NCBI RefSeq assembly: GCF_040678635.1
Contig: NZ_JBFATZ010000012.1
Location: forward strand, 62,001 to 126,000
DNA length: 64,000 nt
From: Thermopolyspora sp040678635
GTDB taxonomy: Bacteria > Actinomycetota > Actinomycetes > Streptosporangiales > Streptosporangiaceae
Direction of reading: 5' to 3'
The translations under genes were made by a program, and so were the position numbers. Below are positions 1 through 8,161 of the stretch, one piece after another. The notes beneath the pieces are model-generated. The model was not told where the DNA came from. It searched no databases and worked only from the letters and a program-made list of their open reading frames with translations. How positions within the stretch are numbered: the first letter of the stretch is position 1; each line of letters opens with the position of its first letter.

Positions 1-72
1 CTTGGCGGCGGAGACGGCCTTCGCGAGGTCGGCCCTCGGGTGCTTCGCGGCAACCGCTAGATAGACTCGCAT
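1..72 (-). CDS. N-terminal fragment of an unidentified protein, cut by the window edge
   Basis: Only the first 24 codons are inside the window. They begin ATG CGA GTC TAT on the minus strand and read MRVYLAVAAKHPRADLAKAV, then SAAK. A good ribosome site (AAGGTGG, five bases before the ATG) supports the start. The fragment is too short to assign. It lies 88 bases downstream of the cysteine-rich peptide gene on the same strand, behind a hairpin, so it is well placed to be a processing, export or immunity gene of that peptide; that role is inference from position only. Confidence 0.55.
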   Translation of the reverse strand, partial: MRVYLAVAAKHPRADLAKAVSAAK

Positions 73-102
73 GATCCACCTTGTTCGCTGTTATCGGGCA
101 GA

Positions 103-136
103 TGCCTCCCGGCTTTCGAAGAAGCACCGGGAGGCA
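103..136 (-). terminator. Hairpin between peptide gene and next gene (attenuator or terminator)
   Basis: A perfect 10-bp inverted repeat (TGCCTCCCGG / CCGGGAGGCA) around a 14-base loop. There is no strong T-run. It lies between the peptide stop (161) and the next start (72). Partial terminators in this position often let a precursor peptide be made in excess over its processing genes; that reading is inference. Confidence 0.6.
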
Positions 137-160
137 CCATTCCGAACGGCTGGGAAACGG

Positions 161-385
161 TTAGCAGCCGCAGGCGTAGTAAGCCCACGAAGTGCAGGAG
201 ACCACCGTACCGTTGTCGTTGTAGGTGCACGTCCGCGACTGACGCCAGCGGTGGTTGTACGCGTCACATCCGGACGAACCGGTAACGCACCGGTACTGCA
301 CGATCTGGTAGGTCGCGGCGGCCTCCGACCCGGGAAGAAGTCGCGTAAGCACGCGGTCGGTCAGCCTCTGGATCCCACTCAGCAT
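161..385 (-). CDS. Small cysteine-rich peptide, possible RiPP or secreted-peptide precursor
   Basis: The product has 74 residues and starts behind an excellent ribosome site (AAAGGAGGACCTC-ATG). Residues 1-24 look like a leader: amphipathic, rich in Leu/Arg (SGIQRLTDRVLTRLLPGSEA) and ending in an Ala run. Residues 25-74 hold all six cysteines together with many Tyr, Ser, Thr and Asn, and the peptide ends Tyr-Ala-Cys-Gly-Cys. There is no classical hydrophobic signal sequence. Six cysteines could form three disulfides or thioether rings. An XRE-type regulator lies upstream and a truncated gene downstream on the same strand. I recognise no named family. Alternatives are a toxin, a signalling peptide or a RiPP precursor whose enzymes lie left of the window. 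Confidence 0.7.
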   Translation of the reverse strand: MLSGIQRLTDRVLTRLLPGSEAAATYQIVQYRCVTGSSGCDAYNHRWRQSRTCTYNDNGTVVSCTSWAYYACGC

Positions 386-483
386 GAGGTCCTCCTTTCA
401 TAAGGCGACACTGAATCGATGTCGCACGAAAAAGAGGCTCACTTACACGCTGACCCGGGTCAATAGAGATGATCGGAGAAATT

Positions 484-503
484 TGTCCGGGACTGTCCGG
501 GAC
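484..503. promoter_or_regulatory. Direct repeat in the presumed peptide promoter
   Basis: Two adjacent copies of TGTCCGGGAC (484-493 and 494-503) lie in the 164-bp gap between the XRE gene and the cysteine-rich peptide gene, about 100 bp upstream of the peptide start. A 10-bp period places both copies on one face of the helix, as expected for a dimeric activator or repressor site. Assignment to the neighbouring XRE protein is inference. Confidence 0.4.
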
Positions 504-549
504 TAATCGAGACAAACTCCCGATCCGCTGACCATCCAGCGCGGTTCGA

Positions 550-873
550 CTACCGCGTGGTCATCATGGCTATCTCTCGCCGAATTTCGACCCAACGCCG
601 CGCCTCCTCCGGACTGCAGCCACAGGCGCGCACAAACGAGAAGACCAGCCGATCACGCGGCAGGCAGTTCCGGGACAGCGTCGCGGAAAGCGTACTGCGG
701 GGCAGCGTGAGGCCCAACATCTCTGCGTTACGTTCCAGGTCTCGAAATGTCAGCCCGGACCAGGCTTTCAGCTGTCGAAGCTGCTTGACGAACTTCTCGA
801 TCGTACCAGGATTTTCGAACTCCGGACAGCACTTAACCGAAACTCCCTCGGCAGGAGGATCATGTTGCGACAT
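550..873 (-). CDS. XRE-type helix-turn-helix regulator
   Basis: The product has about 107 residues. The middle carries a predicted helix-turn-helix (LRQLKAWSGLTFRDLERNAE, then a segment beginning LPRSTLSATLS), the arrangement of XRE/Cro-like proteins with a Leu/Arg-rich recognition region. The C-terminus (SFVRACGCSPEEARRWVEIR) resembles the tail of many actinomycete HTH proteins. I chose the ATG at 873, preceded by AAGGTGG; a GTG six codons earlier (891) is possible. It lies directly upstream of the cysteine-rich peptide gene on the same strand and is its likely regulator. DNA binding follows from the fold; the target is inferred. Confidence 0.75.
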   Translation of the reverse strand: MSQHDPPAEGVSVKCCPEFENPGTIEKFVKQLRQLKAWSGLTFRDLERNAEMLGLTLPRSTLSATLSRNCLPRDRLVFSFVRACGCSPEEARRWVEIRREIAMMTTR

Positions 874-1031
874 CGCTTCTGCCACCTTCACCCCGACGAG
901 CTGCGCCCCATGAAAACAGGGATCGAAATACCACCCCTAAAGGACGGCAACAGGTGCCGCACAACCCTTTATCAGTGCCACCAGCCTAACGATCATGGCA
1001 TTCGAAAGATGGCTTTGCAATTCGTTAAGGT

Positions 1032-1083
1032 CCATGTGATGATCATCACATGGTATCGGTCGCGACCATAACGGGTTATGGTC
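1032..1083. promoter_or_regulatory. Two perfect palindromes upstream of the XRE gene
   Basis: Positions 1032-1053 form a perfect 22-bp palindrome with arms CCATGTGATGA / TCATCACATGG. Positions 1064-1083 form a second inverted repeat, GACCATAAC / GTTATGGTC with two bases between. They lie about 160-210 bp upstream of the XRE start and in a local AT-richer stretch, so they look like operator sites. Possible ligands are the XRE protein (autoregulation) or the NrtR-like protein encoded next door. There is no coding signal in 874-1172. Confidence 0.55.
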
Positions 1084-1172
1084 TCGCCTGATCGCGACGG
1101 GGTTGGCGGCGATTGCCCACCCGATCGGTTTTCCAGGTAATTTCGATTAGGAAGACGGGTAATTTGGAATGA

Positions 1173-1216
1173 GCCCGCGGGGCGGGCAGGCCATCGCCCT
1201 CTCCCGCCCGGCGGGC
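1173..1216 (-). terminator. Hairpin terminator of the NrtR-like gene
   Basis: A 14-bp stem with one mismatch (GCCCGCGGGGCGGG / CCCGCCCGGCGGGC) and a 16-base loop begins three bases after the stop codon of the minus-strand Nudix gene. It has no clear U-tract, typical for actinomycetes. Confidence 0.65.
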
Positions 1217-1218
1217 AC

Positions 1219-1884
1219 TCATACTCTGAGCATGGGCGGATGAAGCAGTTCCGCCGGTCCGCGGCGATAGAGCATCGCCGGCCGCCCGCCGTCCCGGGTG
1301 GTCGTCCGGCCCGTCGGGATGAGGAAGCCCTCCGCCTTGGTCACCTTCCGGTGGAAGTTCCGCGGGTCGAGCGGCCTGCCCCACACGATCTCGTACACCC
1401 GGCGCAGCTCGGCCACGGTGAACTCGGGCGGGCAGAACGCCGCGCCGAGCGAGGTGTACTCCAGCTTGCTCCGCGCCCGCTCCACCCCGTCGAGCATGAT
1501 CCGGCGATGGTCGAAGGCCATCTCGGTGAGCGAGTCCATCGGCTGCCAGCTCATGTGCGCCTCGGTGGAAGCGGGCAGGTCGGGCGCGATGCCGAGGTAG
1601 GCGACGCTCACCACGCGCCGCCGCGGGTCCCGGTCGGGGTACCCGTACGACTGCAGTTGCTCCAGGTGCACAGGCGCGCCGGGCAGCCCGGCCCGCTCGG
1701 CGAGCACGCGTTCGGCCGCTGCGGGAAGGTCCTCGTCGAGTTTGATGAACCCGCCCGACAGCGCCCAGCGTCCCTCATACGGCGGCCGGTCCCGACGCCA
1801 GACCAGGGCGCTGAGCGCCTGCGCACGAACCGTGAGCACGACGAGGTCAACGCTTACGGGAAGAGTCGGGATCACGCTTCGCAC
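1219..1884 (-). CDS. NrtR-like regulator: degenerate Nudix domain plus winged helix
   Basis: The product has 221 residues: an N-terminal Nudix fold (about 10-140) and a C-terminal winged-helix region (about 145-221, with NFHRKVTKAEGFLIPTGRTT as the typical wing segment). The Nudix box at 45-67 keeps Gly45, Glu51, Arg59, Glu63 and Gly66, but two catalytic glutamates of REUXEE are replaced (Val60, Arg64). This suggests ligand sensing rather than hydrolysis, as in NrtR proteins, which bind ADP-ribose-type ligands and control NAD metabolism. No NAD gene is visible here; the gene is the last of the minus-strand glycan operon. Function as a regulator is well supported by architecture; the ligand and targets are unknown. 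Confidence 0.75.
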   Translation of the reverse strand: MRSVIPTLPVSVDLVVLTVRAQALSALVWRRDRPPYEGRWALSGGFIKLDEDLPAAAERVLAERAGLPGAPVHLEQLQSYGYPDRDPRRRVVSVAYLGIAPDLPASTEAHMSWQPMDSLTEMAFDHRRIMLDGVERARSKLEYTSLGAAFCPPEFTVAELRRVYEIVWGRPLDPRNFHRKVTKAEGFLIPTGRTTTRDGGRPAMLYRRGPAELLHPPMLRV

Positions 1885-1944
1885 GCTACCGGAATCTCAC
1901 CCCATGCAGACCAGAGTTCTCCTAGCAGACGGCCCCTCCGCGAT

Positions 1945-3798
1945 CTATCCCTGATGCTGGTAGTAGATCGGCTCGGCCGCGATGCGCCCGTCGGGCGCGG
2001 TCACCCCGACCCGGACCCACCGGCCCTCCGGCACCTCATCGAGGTCGAACGGGATCCACACCCGCTCGACCCGTTCCGGCAGTCCCGGTATCGGGCCGGG
2101 CTCGAGCACCCCCACCTGCGCCGAGTCGACCACCTTCGGCTCGTCCACGCCGGTCCAGCTCAGCGTCACCTTCACGCCGCGCAGGTTGTACCCGCGGATC
2201 TCCAGCCCGTCCTGGATGTCCCGGGGCCGACGGAACGCCTGGATCGCGATCGGCCGGTTCCAGTCCTGCGCGATCTGCTCGGCGAGCGAGGGCGACCCGC
2301 AGGTGAAGTAGTCGCTCCACATGTAGGAGATGATCTTCGAGACGTACGGCCCGACGAGCGTCACCGCCGTGTCGAGGCGCGGCTTGTCGGTCTGCCCGCG
2401 GGTGCTCTGCCGGGCGCAGGGTTTGTCGCCTTCCGGCTCGAACGCCTCGATGTTCGCCCACAACTCGACGTGGATGCCCTCTTCGGCGAGCTCCTGACGC
2501 GCCTGGGCCATCATCCGGTAGTAGTCGCGGGTGCCGCCGTAGTACGCCTTGGCGTAGGTGGTGTCGCCCACCACCGGACGCAGCCGCTCGTCGACGGGCT
2601 TGTTCTTCCAGTTCGGCCAGAACAGGCCGCCCTTGCCGGTGCCTCTGCCGTCCTGCGGCGCGATGATGCCGGCACCGGTCCGGGCGAGGACCTTGAAACC
2701 CCTCGCCGCCTCCGCCGGGGTGGCGGCGAACTCGCGATCCCGGCGGGCGTCGAGATAAGGGCTGATCAGGATGGGCTTGCCGGGGAGCTCCTGCTCGACG
2801 ATGAGGTGCTGCTCGGCGAGCACCTTCAGGGTGTCCACCTTGTCCGGGTCCGGCCAGTCCCTGATCTGCAGCTCGAAGGGCTGGTAGACGCCGCCGAGGG
2901 AGGCCCGCCCGCTGAACCGCGCGCCGTAGTCCTGCACGATGCGCCTGGTCAGGGTGGTGAGCGTGCCGATGTGCCGGGGGTTGGCCTTGGTGAAGCCGGT
3001 CGGGTCGCGCGGGGCGAGCGGCAGCCCCGGGAAGACGCGGATGCCGAAGCGGTCGCCGAGGGCGAGCAGATTGGTGAGACTGTCGGTCTTGCCCGCCGAC
3101 ACCAGGATCAGGTGATAGCCGCGCCCCTTGGAGCTGAAGTCGCAACTGGCGTCGTCGGTGCCGTCGTCCGGGGCGATGAGCCGGAAGAACACCCGCTCCG
3201 CTGTGACGATCTCGTGTTCCATCTGCGGGCAGCGGAAGATGTGGTCCCCGTAGTGCTCGTCGGTCCGGTAGACGTAGGTCCAGGTGATGCGGTTGCCGGA
3301 GTTGGCCGCCTTGAGGTCCTTCTCGGCCGCCTGCACGCAGGTGAGCCCGTCCTCGACGCACGTGGCGTAGCGCTCGTCGGGCTTGTCCCCCTCGGCGTCG
3401 AGCACCTGCCCGGTGTCGCTGTCCACCCGCCGGGGTGAGAGGCCGTGCGCGAGCCGTACCACGGTGTCGCCGCCGACCCGGTGGATCTCCTGGAACTGGG
3501 GACGCCAGGTGCACTCGTTCGAGGTCGGGATGATCCAGTAACCGGTGATCGGGTACGGCGTCTGCATCGTGGTGTCGAACGTGCCGCAGGGGTCGGTGAA
3601 CGCGCTCCCGGACGGCGAGGGCTTTGCGGAACCCGTCGAACCGGTGGTTCCCCCGGAGGCGGAGGCACCAGCGGCGCCGGACGCCGTCGAGCCGACGCCG
3701 GTGGTGATCGGAGCGGTCGTCTCCTGCCGCTGAATGTTCACGACGTACCCGACCCCGGCGATGATCGCGAGACCGAGGACCAGAGCGAGCCAGCGCAC
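1945..3798 (-). CDS. Membrane-anchored DUF4434 protein, putative glycoside hydrolase-like
   Basis: The product has 617 residues. Residues 1-20 form a single N-terminal membrane anchor (LALVLGLAIIAGVGYVV), followed by a Gly/Ser/Thr-rich linker to about 68 and a large extracytoplasmic domain. That domain resembles the DUF4434 family, a TIM-barrel fold related to glycoside hydrolases, with segments such as YHLILVSAGKTD, a PYLDARRD region and YYRMMAQARQELAEEGIHVE. The last 100 residues look like a beta-sandwich. Start is GTG at 3798 without a clear ribosome site. It follows two glycosyltransferases and a UDP-sugar dehydrogenase on the same strand, so trimming or modifying a cell-surface glycan is likely. 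Enzymatic activity is not shown by the sequence. Confidence 0.7.
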   Translation of the reverse strand: MRWLALVLGLAIIAGVGYVVNIQRQETTAPITTGVGSTASGAAGASASGGTTGSTGSAKPSPSGSAFTDPCGTFDTTMQTPYPITGYWIIPTSNECTWRPQFQEIHRVGGDTVVRLAHGLSPRRVDSDTGQVLDAEGDKPDERYATCVEDGLTCVQAAEKDLKAANSGNRITWTYVYRTDEHYGDHIFRCPQMEHEIVTAERVFFRLIAPDDGTDDASCDFSSKGRGYHLILVSAGKTDSLTNLLALGDRFGIRVFPGLPLAPRDPTGFTKANPRHIGTLTTLTRRIVQDYGARFSGRASLGGVYQPFELQIRDWPDPDKVDTLKVLAEQHLIVEQELPGKPILISPYLDARRDREFAATPAEAARGFKVLARTGAGIIAPQDGRGTGKGGLFWPNWKNKPVDERLRPVVGDTTYAKAYYGGTRDYYRMMAQARQELAEEGIHVELWANIEAFEPEGDKPCARQSTRGQTDKPRLDTAVTLVGPYVSKIISYMWSDYFTCGSPSLAEQIAQDWNRPIAIQAFRRPRDIQDGLEIRGYNLRGVKVTLSWTGVDEPKVVDSAQVGVLEPGPIPGLPERVERVWIPFDLDEVPEGRWVRVGVTAPDGRIAAEPIYYQHQG

Positions 3799-3870
3799 TT
3801 TCAGGAGACTACCGTCCTTACGATCAGCCCAGCATAAATCGGCCGAGCGGGCATGGCCCCGCCGCCGCGC

Positions 3871-5040
3871 CTACTTGTCGGCCTTCTCGCTGGTCCCCGT
3901 CTGCTCCACGGAACGGCGGGACCTGCGCGGCCTCGCGCCCCGCCGGCCCTTCGCGCGGCCCTCCTCGCCCCAGATCTCAAGCTGGGTCACGAACCGCCGC
4001 GCCGAGTTCGGCCAGTGGTGGTTCGCCCGCGCCGCCGCGTACCCGCGCGCCCCCTCGGCGCGCCGCTCCTCCGGGTCGTCCCGCAGTTCGAGTACGGCCC
4101 GCGCCACGGCCTCCGGGTCCCGCCAGGGCACCACCTTGCCGCTGTCGTACCGCTCCACCAGCTCCACCGCCCGCGGCGACGGGGTGGTGATCACGGGAAT
4201 GCCGTGCGCCATGTATTCGACGATCTTGGTGGGCATGGAGTGCCGGTAGTTGGGCTCGTCGTGCAGCAGCGACAGCCCGGCCAGCGCGCCGTCGAGCCGC
4301 TTGAGCGCCTCGTCGTTCGGCATGAAGTCGCGCCACTCCAGCACCCCGTCGGCCACCGCCTGGTTGAGCAGCGGGCGGCTCTGCGGGTCGGCGTACCCGA
4401 TCAGCTCGACCGCGACCCGGTGCGGGCGCAGCAGCTTGGCGACCTCGACCGCCTCCTGTACGCCGCGCGCCTCCGACAGCCAGCCCAGGTAGACCACCCG
4501 GTCGTCGCCGGGCGGGCTGACGTGGTCGGGCACCCAGGTCTCGTTCGGCACCACCAGGTGGGCCTGGCGGAACCGCCCGGCGTACGCGGTCTCGGCGAGC
4601 AGCAGGTGCAGATAACGCTCGGCCGTGCCCTCGAGCAGCCGGGCGAGGAACCGCACCGGAGGCCGCAGGAACGGCGGCAGCCACGGCTTCAGCGACAGCG
4701 TCGCCGGGGTGTCCTCGTGCACGTCCCACACGACCGGCGGCCGGTTGCGCACCCCCACGACGGCGAGCAGCAGCTCGGGGTCGTGCAGCAGCACCAGGTC
4801 CACCTTGTCGCGCATGCTCTTGAACAGCTTGCGCGCCGCGCGCACCGCCGCGATCCGCTTGCGCTCGGAGGCGCGCGGCAGGTCCACGCCGGTGACCCAG
4901 GCCCGGGGCACGACCCCTCTGGCCGTGTACGGCGCGGCGTACGTGACCTCATGACCGGCGTCCACGAGGGCACGGACCTGCCGGTGCAGGATCCGCGCGT
5001 CCTCGGGATGATGCACCACTGTCATGACGAGCACGTGCAC
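3871..5040 (-). CDS. Glycosyltransferase family 4 (GT-B)
   Basis: The product has 389 residues, the usual length for GT4 enzymes. The N-terminal Rossmann half (HPEDARILHRQVRALVDAGH, VWDVHEDTP) and the C-terminal donor-binding half with the signature YMAHGIPVITTPSPRAVELV are clear. It transfers a sugar from a nucleotide donor to a growing surface polysaccharide on the cytoplasmic side of the membrane. The gene starts 12 bases after the UDP-ManNAc dehydrogenase stop, so the two are co-transcribed. The basic tail (GRAKGRRGARPRRSRRS) may aid membrane attachment. Donor and acceptor cannot be told from sequence. Confidence 0.85.
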   Translation of the reverse strand: MHVLVMTVVHHPEDARILHRQVRALVDAGHEVTYAAPYTARGVVPRAWVTGVDLPRASERKRIAAVRAARKLFKSMRDKVDLVLLHDPELLLAVVGVRNRPPVVWDVHEDTPATLSLKPWLPPFLRPPVRFLARLLEGTAERYLHLLLAETAYAGRFRQAHLVVPNETWVPDHVSPPGDDRVVYLGWLSEARGVQEAVEVAKLLRPHRVAVELIGYADPQSRPLLNQAVADGVLEWRDFMPNDEALKRLDGALAGLSLLHDEPNYRHSMPTKIVEYMAHGIPVITTPSPRAVELVERYDSGKVVPWRDPEAVARAVLELRDDPEERRAEGARGYAAARANHHWPNSARRFVTQLEIWGEEGRAKGRRGARPRRSRRSVEQTGTSEKADK

Positions 5041-5052
5041 GCGCCGGACCCC

Positions 5053-6315
5053 CTAAAGCCGCTCGACGCGTTCGTTCTCGACCAGGACGCCGCGGGTGTC
5101 CAGGACGAGACTGCCCCGCTCCTCCACCACGTCCAGGTCGAATGCGGAATGTTGCTGCAGGAGCACGGTCACGTCGGCCGCCGCCACCGCGGTCGCCAGA
5201 TCCTCCTCCCGCCGCACCGGGACGCCGTCGACGCGCCAGGCGGCCACATGCGGATCGAGGAAGGACAGCTCCGCGCCGAGGTCGAGCAGCCCCCGGGCGA
5301 CCGGGACGGCCGGCGTCTCGCGCTCGTCGGCGATGTCCGGCTTGTAGGTCACGCCGAGCAGCAGCACCTTCGACCCGTTCACGGCCTTGCGGCGCTTGTT
5401 CAGCAGCCGCTGCACGCGGGCGACCACGTACGCCGGCATGCGCTCGTTGATCTCCTGCGCCAGCTCGACGAAGCGGAAGGGGTAGCCCAGGCGGCGCACC
5501 GTGTACGACAGGTAGGACGGGTCCACCGGGATGCAGTGGCCGCCCACGCCCGGCCCGGGCAGGAACTTCTGGAATCCGAACGGCTTGGTGGAGGCGGCCT
5601 CGATCGCCTCCCACAGGTTCACGCCCAGCTCGTCGCAGAAGATCGCCATCTCGTTGACGAGGGCGATGTTGACGTGCCGGTAGGTGTTCTCCAGCAGCTT
5701 GGCCATCTCGGCCTCGCGGGTGCCGCTGACCGGCACCACCTGCTCGACGATGCGCGAGTAGAAGGCGACCGCGCGCTCCCGGCAGGCCGGGGTGTAGCCG
5801 CCGACGACCTTGGGGGTGTTGCGCAGGCCGTACTTGGCGTTGCCGGGGTCGATGCGCTCGGGCGAGAAGGCGAGATGGAAGTCCTTGCCCGCGACAAGCC
5901 CGGACGCCTCAAGCAGGGGACGGACGACGTCGTCGGTGGTGCCCGGGTAGGTGGTGGACTCCAGCACGACGAGCGTGCCGGGCCGCATCCGCCGGGCGAT
6001 CGCGCCCACCGCGCCCTCCACCGCCGACAGGTCGGGCCGATGGTCCTCGTCGAGCGGCGTCGGCACGCAGATGACGATCACGTCGCTGTCGGCGAGCACC
6101 TCCTCGTCGAGGCTGGCGGTGAATCCGCTCCGCAGCATCTCGTCGAGGTCGGCGTCGCTGAGGTCATCGATATAGGACCGCCCGGATGTGAGCGCCTCCA
6201 CCTTCCGTGGGTCCACGTCCAGGCCGACCACCCGCAGTCCGGCGGCCGTGGCCTCCTTGGCCAGCGGCATGCCGACATAACCGAGACCGACGATCGCGAG
6301 ATCGAACGCGGTCAC
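5053..6315 (-). CDS. wecC: UDP-N-acetyl-D-mannosamine/glucosamine 6-dehydrogenase (WecC/WbpA type)
   Basis: About 420 residues from the GTG at 6315 (a TTG at 6342 is the alternative). It oxidises C6 of a UDP-HexNAc to the uronic acid with two NAD+. Visible motifs: GLGYVGMPLA (GxGxxG, NAD site) near the N-terminus, VPTPLDEDHRPDLS, the AEMAKLLENTYRHVNIALVN helix with the conserved Lys near 205, and GPGVGGHCIPVDPSYL with the catalytic Cys near 261. ESTTYPGTT and FSPERIDPGN are typical of the WecC/WbpA branch rather than Ugd. Together with the 2-epimerase gene at 8162 it would make UDP-ManNAcA, a precursor of teichuronic-acid-like or capsular polymers. Confidence 0.9.
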   Translation of the reverse strand: MTAFDLAIVGLGYVGMPLAKEATAAGLRVVGLDVDPRKVEALTSGRSYIDDLSDADLDEMLRSGFTASLDEEVLADSDVIVICVPTPLDEDHRPDLSAVEGAVGAIARRMRPGTLVVLESTTYPGTTDDVVRPLLEASGLVAGKDFHLAFSPERIDPGNAKYGLRNTPKVVGGYTPACRERAVAFYSRIVEQVVPVSGTREAEMAKLLENTYRHVNIALVNEMAIFCDELGVNLWEAIEAASTKPFGFQKFLPGPGVGGHCIPVDPSYLSYTVRRLGYPFRFVELAQEINERMPAYVVARVQRLLNKRRKAVNGSKVLLLGVTYKPDIADERETPAVPVARGLLDLGAELSFLDPHVAAWRVDGVPVRREEDLATAVAAADVTVLLQQHSAFDLDVVEERGSLVLDTRGVLVENERVERL

Positions 6316-6441
6316 GACGACACCGCGGAAGGTCGGATACAACTCATCATGGTCGCAAAGGCTATCTCAACTCGGCACCAAGCACGTCTAATGCGACTGA
6401 ACCCGTCACATCCGTAAGCCCTACATCCCCCCACCATTGGG

Positions 6442-8106
6442 CTAGCGCTTCGCAACGAATCGGTAAACATCACGGTAGGTCTCCGCGATGCGACTCCACG
6501 TTCGCTTCGCGGCGACCTCGGCGCGGCCCGCCTCGCCCATCTCGGCGCGCCGTTTCGGGTCCTCGCGCAGGGCGGCGAGCGCGTCGGCGAGGGCCTCGGG
6601 GTCCTCCGGCGGCACGAGCCGTCCCGCGTCGGATCCGCCGAGCAGCTCCGCGAGCGCGGGCAGGTCGCTGAGCACCACGGGCTTGCCCAGCGCCATCGCC
6701 TCGACCGGCTTGAGCGGCGTGACCAGGCGGGTCACCCGCACGTCGACGCGCGGGCAGACGAAGATGTCCAGGGCCGCCTGGGCCTGCAGCGCCTCCTCCG
6801 GGCCCACCCGGCCGGGCAGCAGCGCCCGGTCGCGCAGCCCCAGCCGCGCGACCTGCTTAAGCAGGTTCTCGCGCTCGGCGCCGTCGCCGACGATCAGCAC
6901 CCGGATCGGCACGCCCCGGTCGCGCAGCACCGCGGCGGCGTCCAGCAGGGTCGCGAAGCCCTCGTAGCCGACGATGCTCGACACCGAGCCGACCACGACC
7001 TCATCGGCCCCGATGCCGTGCGCGGCGCGGAACGCGGCGCCGTCGTACTCGGCGGTGAGCAGCGAGTCGTCCACGGCGTTCGGCGCGAGGAAGATCCGCT
7101 CGCGCGGCACGCCCCGCTCGACGATCTCGGTCGCCATCGTCTCGGCGAGGGTCACCACCGCGTCGGCGGAGCGCATCAGGTGCGCCTCGCACTCGCGCTG
7201 AAGCTTGTGCCGCTCGGTGCCGACCCGGGCCGGGTCGCGGGAGGCCCAGGTCTCCTCCAGGAAGCCGCGCACCTCGTACACGAACGGCGTGCCGGTGCGC
7301 TCGCGCACGGCCATCGCCACGTTGCCGTTGCGGTGGTCGGTGGCGGCGTGCAGCACCTGCGGGCGCAGCTCGGCGACGAGCGCGGTGACGTCCTCCGCGC
7401 CGCGGACCAGCCGCCCCTGCGCGTGCAGCGGCACCTCGCCGTGCGGCAGCAGGCGGTGGTAGGGGATGCCGTCGATCTCCTCCCGCGGCTCGACGGCGGT
7501 GTGGCCCTGCAGCATCGGCCAGCCCCAGCTCGTGACCACGTGCGGGTCGAGCCCGGCGGCCTTCTGCGCGGTCACGATGCGGTGGGTGCGCACGGTGTAC
7601 CCGGCCTGCGTGTACGGCAGCGCGTTGGTGACCATGTGCAGCACCCGGTTCTCCACCCGGGGGCCGATCTCGACCGTGGGGCCGGGCGGGATGGGGTTCG
7701 GGCTGATCGCCGCGACCTCGCCCTCGTAGTAGGCGAGCCGGCGCTTGGTGAACGCCCAGCGCTCGACCGTACGCAGCGTCTCGAAGGCCTCGCTGATGCG
7801 GCCGGCGTCGTACAGGGCCTTGGCCTCCTTGAGCGGGCCGCGCGCCCGGCGCATGGAGACGAAGCCGACGGTGCGTCTGACCCGGCGGGCGACCGGCCAG
7901 GCGACGCTGCCCACGAAGGGGCGCAGGCGCGGCGGCATCGCCTCGGCGGCGGCCTGCGCCACGCGTAATGGGTCTGATTTGACCCTAGTGATCACAATTT
8001 TGGAGACAATGACCGGATGCCGGAGCAATCCCCGCAGGAATCCCCGGAGGCCCGCCTTGGCGAGCGAGGGGGACGCCTTTTGCTGCGGCCTGGCATTGGA
8101 AACCAC
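6442..8106 (-). CDS. Large glycosyltransferase family 4 protein with an N-terminal extension
   Basis: The product has 554 residues. The first 150 are a basic, helical extension not needed for GT-B catalysis (LRGFLRGLLRHPVIVSKIVI, then RRVRRTVGF), perhaps for membrane or partner binding. The GT4 core follows: NALPYTQAGYTVRTHRI (acceptor side), VVVGSVSSIVGYEGF, RVLIVGDGAE, LDIFVCPRVDVRVTRLVTPL and KPVEAMALGKPVVLSDLPAL with the donor-binding Glu. It is the first gene of the minus-strand glycan operon and lies back to back with the 2-epimerase gene, with about 55 bp between. Specificity is unknown. Confidence 0.85.
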   Translation of the reverse strand: MVSNARPQQKASPSLAKAGLRGFLRGLLRHPVIVSKIVITRVKSDPLRVAQAAAEAMPPRLRPFVGSVAWPVARRVRRTVGFVSMRRARGPLKEAKALYDAGRISEAFETLRTVERWAFTKRRLAYYEGEVAAISPNPIPPGPTVEIGPRVENRVLHMVTNALPYTQAGYTVRTHRIVTAQKAAGLDPHVVTSWGWPMLQGHTAVEPREEIDGIPYHRLLPHGEVPLHAQGRLVRGAEDVTALVAELRPQVLHAATDHRNGNVAMAVRERTGTPFVYEVRGFLEETWASRDPARVGTERHKLQRECEAHLMRSADAVVTLAETMATEIVERGVPRERIFLAPNAVDDSLLTAEYDGAAFRAAHGIGADEVVVGSVSSIVGYEGFATLLDAAAVLRDRGVPIRVLIVGDGAERENLLKQVARLGLRDRALLPGRVGPEEALQAQAALDIFVCPRVDVRVTRLVTPLKPVEAMALGKPVVLSDLPALAELLGGSDAGRLVPPEDPEALADALAALREDPKRRAEMGEAGRAEVAAKRTWSRIAETYRDVYRFVAKR

Positions 8107-8161
8107 GCGGTGACCGTACCATAGGCAACGTTTGCCCCACTGCTATATGAAAGGCGAGGTC

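Noticed and set aside
862..1071. 69-codon plus-strand frame opposite the XRE gene start
   Set aside because: Overlaps the likely XRE promoter and operator palindromes, lacks a ribosome site and has no codon bias.
1240..3438. Very long open frame on the plus strand opposite the DUF4434 and Nudix genes (similar long shadows at 3853-6417, 9123-11468, 51515-54580)
   Set aside because: Rich in Arg/Pro/Gly/His with no domain, typical antisense shadows of high-GC genes whose true frame is clear on the other strand.
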